This document shows positions 54,721 to 64,000 of a stretch of DNA of 64,000 nucleotides, piece after piece. The number at the start of each line of letters is the position of its first letter. The first letter of the stretch is position 1. Below the pieces are notes generated by a model. That model made no database searches. It was not told the DNA's origin and saw only the letters and a list, made by a program, of their open reading frames with translations. Where the stretch lies: contig NC_052136.2 in assembly GCF_016086655.4 (NCBI RefSeq), positions 1,674,001 to 1,738,000 of the forward strand, given 5' to 3'. The stretch comes from Lepeophtheirus salmonis. Lineage: Eukaryota > Arthropoda > Copepoda > Siphonostomatoida > Caligidae. Made by a program: the position numbers and the translations under genes.

Positions 54721-56119
54721 AGGTGAAGGTTCACCTATTGGATAAAAGTTGTGCCGAGCACTATTTTTAGACGATTTTGATTAATAAATGCCCTCACCAA
54801 ATCTTTCGTTAAAATTTTATTCCTGAAAAACTGAAAGAAATGAATTGTGTACCATCCTCTAAGATCAACCTTGCAAATTAATAAAGCAAAATTTCCAAGT
54901 ATGAATGTTTAGAATGAAGATAAGGCATTTTTGATCAAAGAAATAACAGTTTAGTTATGTTGATGAAATCTAGGAGTTGTTTCATATGTAGTGTTGAGCG
55001 TTTATAGAGGGTCATTGAATACAGTACTATAATATTTACATATTTTTAAAATAAGAAATAACAATATAGCCGTAATATTGAAATATCGTTGGCGTTTTAC
55101 TTGTAGCATCGAGCGTGTAGTCAGGGTGCATTGTTTTTGTTTGTTTTCGTTATATATAGTAAAAAATACTAAATGTGAAATGTAATTAGGTTTAGGAGCG
55201 AGAGCGTGAGCCAGTGAGTGCTCTAGTGACTAAAGTACTCCCTGGATTATCAAATCATTTTTTTTCTCAAACTCTTACTATTATTCTTTCATTCACGAGG
55301 AGAGAACAAATATGAATTGATATAAATATTGAGTATCTATGTGTGAGTGAGCTCATAAAAAATGGAGAGTAAAGCTGAGGACTTGTTGTGGAGTTATCTT
55401 CCATATTCTTTATTTTGAGTACATCTTATGACTACGTAGATACTTGATCTAAGAAATAACGATACAATCGAGCGTGCACATCATATTCAAAAAGAATAGG
55501 GAACATATGTAAAGTTGTATGAAACTGTATGTAAAATGAATGAAATCTCGCAGGCATTTAGTTTAACACATATTTTGTACAATTCTATTCTGTTTAGAGT
55601 TGTATAAAATATGAGTTGAGGACTCATTTTTAAAAACGAGTGTGTGTATTTAAAGCTCATTTAAAAAAGAAAAGAAAAGAGAAGTACATTATATAAAATA
55701 AAAATAATTAATGTTAATGCAGATGAGGTTTAGAACGAGTGTTTATACTATCAGAAAAACTCCATTAGTTCAACGGAAAAACTAAAAAGATGATTGATTG
55801 TTTACATTTGTTCATTGATTCCATTTGGGTAATGGAAACGATGATGTATTATAACTGCTCCTCTGGACTTAGTTTTTCATGTGAAGAATGTGGAAATTGG
55901 ATTGAACATAAAAACTACTTCTGGGAGAATATTACAGAATATATGTTAATAATGATTACTAACAATGATAATAATAATTAATAACAATAAATGTTTGAAT
56001 TTTCGAGGGAGGAATGATACAAAAAGATTAGTAATATATTCGAGGTTACAAACATATATATAGTTATTAGTGATGTAAATCTTGTGTCATTTTTTGTGGA
56101 TACTTTTTTTGGAATTGGT
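54721..56119. other. Gene-free AT-rich region
   Basis: No gene. 55430-55480 (TACTTGATCTAAGAAATAAC) and 55620-55650 (GGACTCATTTTT) repeat blocks seen at 6005-6075. Confidence 0.35.
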
Positions 56120-56405
56120 ACTCTGAAGAATGAATTTTTTTTCCTTGGCTGTTGTCATTATTATTTAACTCCTAAGGAGTGAACTTCCTTTCCTACTAGA
56201 TTCAATTAAATTCAAAACCTGATTGAAGATCATGGTGTACTTATAAAAGATCAAGTATTAGTAGATAGGTCTCTCTGGGACTAAGAGTATAATTGATCGA
56301 CATTGGAGCTATTCTTGTCAATGTCCTTGTTTATTTCCTTTTCTCCTTCTTCCTCGTCGGAAGAACAGCTAACAGCTAAGCTTCTCTCCTCTAAAACATT
56401 CGTTT
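56120..56405 (-). repeat. Dispersed repeat R330, inverted copy
   Basis: The reverse complement carries the R330 blocks in order (GGACATTGACAAGAATAGCT, ATGTCGATCAATTATACTC, AATCAGGTTTTGAAT, GGAAAGGAAGTTCACTCC). Closest to the copy at 10000-10365. Confidence 0.6.
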
Positions 56406-57166
56406 AATTGTCATGGTTACCATGTGCATTTATCAGTTTTTTTTAATACTCAAAATAGCAAGATTTTCATCAGTATCTATATTTCAATTTACGCTTGCCG
56501 GTAATCAATAATTTTAACATCGTATCTAATTTACTTCTTATATAACTACAAACTAATTCTACTACAATTGCCTTGTTTAATAATACATAATGCTTTCATG
56601 AAAATATATTAAACATGAAATGACTCTTTCAACAAAAATTTCCTTGATTTTATAATCCAATGTGTAACATTGCAATGGATTGCACACCCATGCAATCAAT
56701 TTTTTTTTTTCAGTCCAACTCTTAACTACGTCGTCATTGAAGCATTGTTCATTTGTATTCGCCTCAAAGATTTGTACATAATAATATGTGCACAGCTCCC
56801 TAGATGGAACAAAGATATTGTAATTAGACTCTGACCACGATTTTATTTATTGTATAAGATTATTTCTGAATTTGAGGTAGTGGTTTATCAACTCGAATAA
56901 TTATCGGATCAGTTCGACTCGTCTATATTTACTAAGTAAAAAGGGTTTTTATTTTTTCATAGCTTGATCGAAATCTTCCTCCTAAAGATGATCTTCTAGG
57001 ACTATGAAAAATTTGGTAGATAATTTTTATACCATGTTACAATTTTTGCCACACTAATCATAATTTAAATTTGGGAAAAAGTTGAAAAACGAATTCCCCT
57101 ATTAATGACTTCTTTTCCATTTTTTGAAAAAATTATTTAGCATTAATTTAATGAGTAGTGATGGGA
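56406..57166. other. Gene-free spacer
   Basis: AT-rich, nothing recognisable. Confidence 0.3.
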
Positions 57167-57876
57167 TAGTTATTCGGAATCGGGAATCGCAGAATTGCGT
57201 GTTTTTTGTTTTTTTGGATCGGCATCGAAAAAATAATGTTTAATTTGAGATTCCGATTTTTATTTATAACTCTTCTAAGTTACGAAATAAATTAAGGATT
57301 TTTCTTATAAAATTATATGTTTTAATTTTTTTTTTCAAAAATTATAATTTATTTTTTTAATTTTTGTTTGCAAAAAAGTTTAATTTTCCTAAATAACTAT
57401 ATATTTTTGAAATTTCTCTTCTTTTTTGAAGTGCAAAAAATTTAATAATAAATTATTTTTTTCAAAAAAGTTTATATTAGAAATTTAAATTTTGATTTTT
57501 TTTCCAATTTATTTTTTATTTTTACAACGAATGCGGATTTTTTAAATTTTTTTATGAAAATTTTAATCTTTTGTGAATAGCTGTGGATTTTTCAAATTGT
57601 TTGAACAGCTTGAGATTTTGGAATTTTTTTGCCAAAAATTTAATTTCCTTTAAATAACTATGTATTTTTGAATTTTTTCTGCAGAAAATTTTGCTTTTGA
57701 AAAAATTTTATATCAGAAATTTAAATTTTGAATTTTTTTCCAAAAAATTTATTATTTAGAGAACAGGTGCGAATTTTTTTTTTTTTTTTTGAACAGTTGT
57801 GAATTTTGAAAAAATTTCATTTACAATATAACAAAATCGGTGTTGGGATTTATTTTGGAATCGTCCTATCACTAAT
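57167..57876. mobile_element. TAGTGATGGGAT-family element with TIRs
   Basis: Left end TAGTGATGGGATAGTTATTC; right end reverse-complemented TTAGTGATAGGACGATTCC. TAATGA occurs just outside both ends (TTAATGAG on the left, ATAATGAT on the right), which may be a degraded target-site duplication. The interior is GAATTTTTTT-type AT-rich sequence without coding capacity. A second copy lies at 39165-39870. Confidence 0.6.
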
Positions 57877-58729
57877 AATGATATTTTATTTTCTATAAAG
57901 TTCAATAATTAATATTATCATTTCCTTTGTCTCTTATATTAATTATATTATCTAATAAGTAAGTGAGAGGGACAGATAATCCATGTGTACCTACAACACC
58001 CTGTAGAACATCCTTTTCTCACCTAAATTTATGTGACAGTTTTTTTTTAAAGACAGTGTCACCGCATTCCTTTACTCTCTTTACTGACTCATTTCTCAAA
58101 AATCTCAAACTGCAATACAAAATAAATATAATATGTATTGCATTCTTGAGCACAATCCTTCACTCCCTTCAATTCTATCTGTGTAAGTACATTGTATATT
58201 TATAAAAGTCCAAATTTTTCCTTAGCCTGAGAGGCAAGGAACTTCTTGGCAAGTTATATTATTATGCATTGTTACAAGTATATTTTTAGAGAGCTTTTGT
58301 GCATGTTGCAACTTGTATAAGTATATTGTACAAGTTACAATCTAGTAATAAGAGGAATAAATTAATTTAGGGAAGCCCAGGGACCGTTACAACAGGCCCT
58401 TTTCTTCAGAGTGAATAAAGTTGTATCTACAAAATCTATATAAATTTTTATGCTATAATTAGGGATGCCATTTTTGTAAAGAAAACAATTAGCGTGAGGA
58501 GAAGGCGGGAGCGGGACTTATGGTATTACTGAAGAGCAAAGCATTAGTAAGCTTCGCTCATTGTTCTAAATAACGAGCGGGAGTGCGCTCATTATTTTAG
58601 TTTGTGTTCTTTTTTCTGTTTCTATCCCTTATGAGATAACATCAACAAATTTGCAAGATAAAGAATAATTTTAAAGATTGAAAGAAAAGACGGTTAAAGT
58701 TATGTCTCAAGATAAGCAATAGCCTTTTT
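57877..58729. other. Gene-free region with palindrome-family copy
   Basis: No gene. 58262-58350 holds GTTGCAACTTGTATAAG and TTGTACAAGTTACAA, related to the cluster at 4740-4820. GAGCGGGAGTGCGCTCA at 58575-58591 recurs at about 59640. Confidence 0.4.
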
Positions 58730-58847
58730 TTACCATGCCGTATCGGTTACTCTGTTTTGTTTCAGTTGACGAGTTTGCCTCTCGTATTCCTGGACACTCT
58801 TAGCAGACTCAGATATCAGTTCCCTCAGAGACACCGTCAGCTCTTTC
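58730..58847 (-). CDS. Candidate terminal exon, coiled-coil protein
   Basis: Follows a good 3' splice site on the minus strand (TTTTTCCAACTGTATCTCCA then CACAG). It encodes KELTVSLRELISESAKSVQE, then YERQTRQLKQNRVTDTAW and TAA, a heptad-like helical segment of 38 residues. Base composition is richer in GC than the flanks. It would be entered with two bases of a split codon. Upstream exons, to the right, were not found, and the gene is not recognised. The frame continues open into the presumed intron, so that part of the 78-codon frame should be ignored. Confidence 0.4.
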
Positions 58848-59699
58848 CTGTGTGGAGATACAGTTGGAAAAACTAAATTTTCATTTTTTGTAAATGACTT
58901 TTCCCAACTGAAATACGATTTTCCTATATTTTTATGTTGTACATAAGATTTCAAAATCTCACGCAAGCAAATGATTTACCTAATTCATTATTGTAATTAC
59001 TTCCTATATTCAAGATTATTTTCAGTGGTATCACTTTAATATTGGGTGTGAGTGATAGAAGATATTAAACCCTATGGTTATTTTTAAGGGAGTCTCGTTA
59101 TTCCTTAGTCTGAATTACATTTAAATAACTAATTTACATTAACTATAAAAAACTATTTCTAAGGGTATAGGGGTTTCATCACCATTTGGTTCTTCCTTGT
59201 TCAAAAATTTAATTTCCTATAAAGCTAGAAGAACTGGGGACTCGGATTCGTAATCAAAACTTCAAACAAACCAAAACTTGTCAAAAGGACTGGATGAAAA
59301 AAGACAAAACACACACCATTGATTTAAAAATAAACAGTGTATTTTAATAAAATGAAGCAAATTGTTTATTTTGGGAATTAATACGTAGAAATTTAACATT
59401 CATAATTAAAGAATTCAATAATGTTGAGCTATAAACATTGATCACAGACAAAAACTTATATACAAGCTCAAGGTATTTATCTGGCTTAACTGGATGATTT
59501 TGCATGAAACTTGGATTATATTGAATTTAATTGCAAAAAGAGTTTTCAAATTCAAATACACCTATAACTGCAAAATAATGAACGCCACTCATTTTTAAAA
59601 TGAGGGAGAAATGAAGCACGCTTACAAAATTAGTGACTGAGCGGGAGTGCGCTCAGGATTTCTTGGCGGATTAATACTCTGCTGAATAGGGTATGAGCC
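58848..59699. other. Presumed intron or intergenic AT-rich sequence
   Basis: No further exon recognised. TGAGCGGGAGTGCGCTCA at about 59638-59655 repeats the motif at 58575. Confidence 0.3.
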
Positions 59700-59925
59700 A
59701 TGTTGTATTAAACAAGGTGGATATAAATACCAGGGTAGACCATCATGAAATCGTGCTTGCTATAATTTTCAATTTGATGTATCATACCGACTGCTGGTCA
59801 AGAAAGACAGATTTAGACAAACACCGCAATCACTCATACACTATGACGTCAATATCAAAAAGTGTGGTGCAAGTCAAACATTTGTCGAACATGCAGAATG
59901 GTATAACCTTGTATTAATATTAACC
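59700..59925 (+). repeat. ~200-bp dispersed repeat, copy 1 (CRE-containing)
   Basis: Shares AGACCATCATG, GATTTAGACAAACACCG, AATCACTCATA, CTATGACGTCAATAT and GAAGTCAAACAT-type blocks with 62695-62900. TGACGTCA is at 59844-59851. Confidence 0.65.
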
Positions 59926-60322
59926 ACCTTGATATTAAATAATTATGACCTTTGTTACTAGAGATGTATAAATCATGTCCTAGAAAGTGGGATCAGCTTT
60001 ACCTAGTTGGTAATCTCAACGGGTTATTAATTTACAAAGCTGTAGTCATTATTATTTAATTCTGGAAGTCAGAACATCTAAGTTTTAACACCTAGTTTGT
60101 TACTCAGGACAGATGAAAAGTAGCAATAGGTGTTTGTTCGGGAGTTATAAGTTACAGACTTTGTTAGACTCTGAATATAATTGTATGTTATGAGTGGAGT
60201 CCCCATATCATTTTCAAGCCATTGCTTAGCTTAAAAGGTATTTTTTACCCCTCAAGAAGTAGTGTAAAATTAAAACACGAAATTATTTTTAATCCATTCT
60301 TTTGGATATGGCAAAAGTAGCT
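59926..60322. other. Gene-free spacer
   Basis: AT-rich. GGAGTTATAAGTTACAGAC-like text only; nothing assigned. Confidence 0.3.
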
Positions 60323-60715
60323 TTATACTAAACACAATGCCTTATAAACTAAAAACAGATTCTCATGAAGTTTGAAAAATTCCTCTAGGTCTAATTTGGC
60401 CTTTATGACCGAGCCCTTCTTCCTCTCAAAGATTTTTGACTTGCTGACGGCGTAGACGATGGCCTTGGAGACGCTCAACTGCTTGGAGTGCACGAATGGA
60501 AATTCGTCGATCCTGTTCAAGTGTAATTTTCTCGACTTTTACTTAAGCTGGAGAGCTTAAGTTTGTTTTGTTTTACAACTAATTGTTTATGCTTTAATAT
60601 ATTGAAATATGAATTAATTCCAAAGACTCTTCCTGCATTAATTATTGAATTAGTAAGTGTTCCAATTAAAATAGACCAGGGGTAATTAGTTATTATAATC
60701 AAGTGAGTTTGCATC
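60323..60715 (-). mobile_element. Mariner 5' fragment (copy 3 of the deleted family)
   Basis: On the minus strand the 5' leader (CTTACTAATTCAATAATTAA, TTCATATTTCAATATATTAA) and HTH start (DEFPFVHSKQLSVSKAI, then ERKKGSV and KLDLEE) match the elements at 130 and 34948. Homology stops after LDLEE at about 60385, far earlier than in the other two. A 5' terminus-like CCCCTGGTCTATTTTAAT lies near 60675. Confidence 0.65.
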
Positions 60716-61428
60716 TTTTTAAAAGCTAGATTAGCAATTTGACTGTATGGGGGAGGGATAAAGGCTGAGAGTAATTGACTTAGAATCTAAATAAATGGAT
60801 TATGAGATTAATGAAGAAGGAATTGAAGTACCTAAAAGGAAATATGTGTGTACTACTTTGTAAAGAAAATGTCTTTCAATTAATTATAATAAGACAGTTC
60901 TCAATATTTGATAGGAAGGAATAGTTTAAATACTTTGTAAGAGAGACTGAGCTAAAAGTAAAGAGTCTACATAAATTGCGTCTATATTTTTGAATATGTA
61001 GCATCAAATCTATATTAGAGAAGATCACGTGATTCCCTTTCATGACTTCCAAGCAGGTGGCTAATCAGTCATAGGGCTAGAATCGTGGCTATCATTATTT
61101 AGGACCGCGGTCCAGTCCTGTACGTTTTCTTTCAGTCCAGTCCAAGTTGTCAGCCCTTAAAAAAAGTAAAATCGATCACTCGGAACGTCATTAATAGTGT
61201 TTTTTACTTTTTAACTATTCCGTTATGTAATAGAATATGTTTATCAATATTTTTGCATGATACATATCTTATTTGACATACTGAATCATTGTCGATTTTA
61301 GGAAAAATTCAAAGGACCGGTCTCAAGGACTCACAGTCCTAAGGACAGATCTTAACACTGGACTTGAAAGAATAAATGTGCACCTGTGGGAAGAGATTCT
61401 TTATATAAAAGTAGTGTAGGCCAGAGGT
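60716..61428. other. Gene-free spacer
   Basis: No gene. 61100-61150 and 61310-61360 contain GGACCGCGGTCCAGTCC- and AAGGACCGGTCTC-like text, reminiscent of the interior of the 3395 MITE (GGTCCAG), possibly another eroded element. Confidence 0.3.
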
Positions 61429-62238
61429 TTCCAAACTCTTTTCTGGTTCGACACATAAAATATGTGGCTAGACAATAAAATCCCTATAAAGTTCAACCCA
61501 GAGGCAAATAAGATAAGTTATTTGACTATATTGATCAAAGAGAAGGATTTTAATTCTGTATATATTGAATAATAAATCAGGAATATATATACTACTTGGA
61601 ACCATTTACATACTAAATAAAGTAGAAATTGAGACTCACAAACCAATAACATTACTAACTGTGTATGTGAAAATAGTCTTATAAACGAATCAAGGTCTTA
61701 ATTTGGACAGGTTTTCACTTTGCATTGAACAAAATAGGTCTATTTTAAGTTTAATTTTGAATACAGGGAATGGAAGATCATGGCTTTATGTTAAGCTGCG
61801 ATTTGAATTATTTTGGATATAAGTTAATATAAGAAATGTTTTCTCACATGAATAAGATGAATCAAATAGTAAAAGTCAATCCAAAGCTGTTTCATCCAGT
61901 AATGAGTACTCATTAATGATTAAAATCCAGAATTGGTCAAGTGTTTTTGAATCAAAATCCTTTTTTTAGTGCTTGGTCGCACAAAAGTTTGATAAGCGAT
62001 TATTCTATGTCAAGCGACCGATGATTAGCTGTAGCGGTAAAAAGTGTGTATCCTGTTACGTTTTGTGGAGCACTATCTTCTGTGAAATACTTTATAAAAT
62101 GATCCAGAAGAAACTTATAAAAATATGCACATTCATCATTATTTAAGCTTTGATATCACAATTTTTTCTTTTTGGAAATCATCTCGTGACCCCTCCATTG
62201 TGCCCTGCGATCACCACTTTGGTAACCACTGGCATATG
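61429..62238. mobile_element. Non-autonomous hAT-like element
   Basis: Left end CCAGAGGTTTCCAAACTCTT; right end reverse-complemented CCAGTGGTTACCAAAGTGG. These fit the well-known hAT terminus type CAGNGGTTCCCAAACT. The flanking octamers GTGTAGGC and GCATATGC agree at five of eight positions. No transposase inside. Confidence 0.55.
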
Positions 62239-62694
62239 CTACAAATAATCTGCACTGCGCCCTCAGATATTTAAAAAACTTTTGATGGTTATATATTTAT
62301 GTGATGTGTTTTGTAATAAACCACGAAGTAAATACCTTTAATTATGCCTCCTTCTCTAAAGATTGAAATAAAACTACTTGGGGGACCAGGGCCATTACCC
62401 CAGCCCACTTGTGTGAAATTTTTATGTCATCGATACATCAAATTATCGTATTGTCATATAAATTCTAAAATGTCAAAAATGATTTTTTCAATTTGTTATT
62501 CGTTAAAATTTAATTTCTTCCAAAAGATTGTATATATGTTTAAAAAAGTTTTTGTGTTTTTATTCTTTTTTTTTATAGAAGGAAAACGTCATCAGTAGAC
62601 GAATTTTTTATGACGTAGTGGAATTAAAAGTACTTGTTCTGATATCTTTTAGTATAGTACTCTTTTAAAATGCATTCCGAATGTTTATAGAGGT
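62239..62694. other. Gene-free spacer
   Basis: An 84-codon frame at 62344-62598 is AT-rich and F/K-dominated and is not credible as a gene. Nothing else seen. Confidence 0.3.
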
Positions 62695-62900
62695 ACAAGG
62701 TTAGACCATCATGTAGTCGGGCTGGCTAAAATTTTCAACTTGATGTATCCTACCGTCTGCTGGGCAAGACAGTCAGATTTAGACAAACACCGGAATCACT
62801 CATATACTATGACGTCAATATTAAAAAGCGTTGTGGAAGTCAAACATCAGTCGTACATGCGTTATGGTTTAAACTTTTATTTCCATTAACCTTGGTATAT
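62695..62900 (+). repeat. ~200-bp dispersed repeat, copy 2 (CRE-containing)
   Basis: Diverged copy of 59700-59925, same orientation, TGACGTCA at 62810-62817. No Pol III A/B boxes were obvious, so a SINE origin is not supported. Confidence 0.65.
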
Positions 62901-64000
62901 ACTGATTAGCAAAGGTTTCTTCAATTTGCAATTCTTCCACATAAATTATTTTTTTAACAATACAATTTGTTTCTTACTTTTTTATCAAACACATTTTTTG
63001 GGGGCTCAGAAATTTCGATGATACCTTTATTGTAGGACTAATTTTTTAATGGCGTAATGGTGCTGCAAATACTGGTACTAATTCAAAACATTAGCATGAC
63101 ACCAACTCTGACGGCACCAATTAAAAATCTCTAGCATCATTATCCGTGGAATGATTCGAGTTCCAATAATTTTGTAAATTTTAAATTATGAAAATAAATT
63201 GAAAAATTAATTTTGTATATTATAAATTAAAGCAAAAAACTAATGTATGTAAATCACACCAATATAAAACTCAAGAGCTGAATTACAATTAGTTTATTTA
63301 AATAAAATATTATGTCAAACCATTTTTTGGCAATATTTATTTTCGACGACAAACGCATTTTCCTCACTTCTCCAAACAATGATAGCAACTGATTATATTT
63401 AAAGAAAAAAAAATTAAATCTCACCTCTAGAATGAAACCACACCCAAGTCTCTTATAAATCTATAGCCTGAATACCAGGCATTATACAAAAGGAAGTTAT
63501 GTTGTCACACCCAGTATTCCATGATATACAAAATGGCGTCGTTTTAAGATTATTATTCTTTGTAGGACTTCAGTAGAAATGATATTTTTTTACTTCATAC
63601 TTCTGAGCAAAAATTGACTCCTTTATTTATCTTACCTTTTTCCGGGGTACTAGGGAAACTGCTTTAAGGACAATTGTCCTGGAGAAAATTGGCATGGAGG
63701 AAAGCTGCCAAGTTAAGAAAATAACCCGTATTTTGTTCAAACTTAATGATGAATAATAACACTTTATAAATTCGCCTATTATTATTTACGACAAATATCT
63801 AAACATAATGGTTTGTGCCATCCCATAATGGAGTAACTTCAAGTGTGAGTAATATTATTGTAATACAATTTCCTTGCAATTTTTCAAATTCAATCCAATC
63901 TTCTAAGAAATTGATCAAGAGGATTAGTAAGGGGGGGGGGAAATAAATAGATTTCAATGCAATATTTTTGATCAGACTTGAAGGTACTCTTTTGGCGGAT
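62901..64000. other. Gene-free AT-rich region
   Basis: No gene seen. ACAAAATGGCGTCGTTTTAA at about 63528-63547 resembles the AAGATGGCG element near the PPP6R start and could mark a promoter of a gene outside the window. A G10 run is near 63931. Confidence 0.3.

Noticed and set aside
59700..62900. The ~200-bp repeat pair as a tRNA-derived SINE
   Set aside because: No A box and no GGTTCGAA-type B box found in either copy, and no A-rich tail.
1..64000. tRNA, rRNA and CRISPR-like features
   Set aside because: No cloverleaf with a GTTCGAATC-type arm and no regularly spaced short repeats were found; the tandem repeats present are protein-coding fingers or a 108-bp minisatellite.

Overview
The window looks like nuclear DNA of a small arthropod, most likely a caligid copepod (a sea louse such as Lepeophtheirus). 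That is an inference from AT-rich sequence, short GT-AG introns, metazoan housekeeping genes with arthropod-like divergence, and very dense Tc1/mariner, hAT and MITE debris. Nothing prokaryotic is present: no operons, CRISPR arrays or rRNA, and I found no convincing tRNA.

Layout. 1-10.8 kb: repeats only, including three mariner remnants (one an internally deleted derivative), MITEs and several copies of a ~330-bp repeat. 10.8-12.9 kb: a CD36-family scavenger receptor (5' exons not found), tail to tail with a small secreted cysteine-rich protein. 13.7-16.3 kb: a foldback-type element carrying a 108-bp tandem repeat, and an exon-like segment present twice. 16.4-18.6 kb: a complete SUMO protease (SENP1/Ulp1 type). 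19.7-24.5 kb: an eleven-exon PP6 regulatory subunit (SAPS protein). 25.6-26.1 kb: mitochondrial ribosomal protein L23. 27.5-28.7 kb: an intronless 14-finger C2H2 protein. 29.3-30.8 kb: a chromokinesin pseudogene and a mariner fragment. 31.0-33.9 kb: the nucleolar helicase DDX56, convergent with UFD1. 34.9-41.7 kb: a second copy of the deleted mariner, MITEs, a THAP pseudogene and a broken retrotransposon ORF1 with a CCHC knuckle. 42.1-45.4 kb: an apparently intact hAT transposase gene with a 51-bp perfect inverted repeat at its 5' flank. 46.2-48.8 kb: a decayed reverse transcriptase. 48.8-64 kb: mostly repeats, two more mariner remnants and one candidate terminal exon.

The host genes are ordinary housekeeping genes with no shared pathway; SENP and UFD1 both serve ubiquitin-like protein turnover, but they are about 15 kb apart and nothing suggests co-regulation. 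The most interesting signals are: a zinc-finger array whose differences concentrate at DNA-contact positions; a deleted mariner with the same deletion junction at two loci; an excess of the palindrome TGACGTCA, two copies of it in a duplicated ~100-bp block beside housekeeping promoters; and a one-base homopolymer conflict at the start of UFD1. All joins and families were read by eye; no alignment or database search was run.
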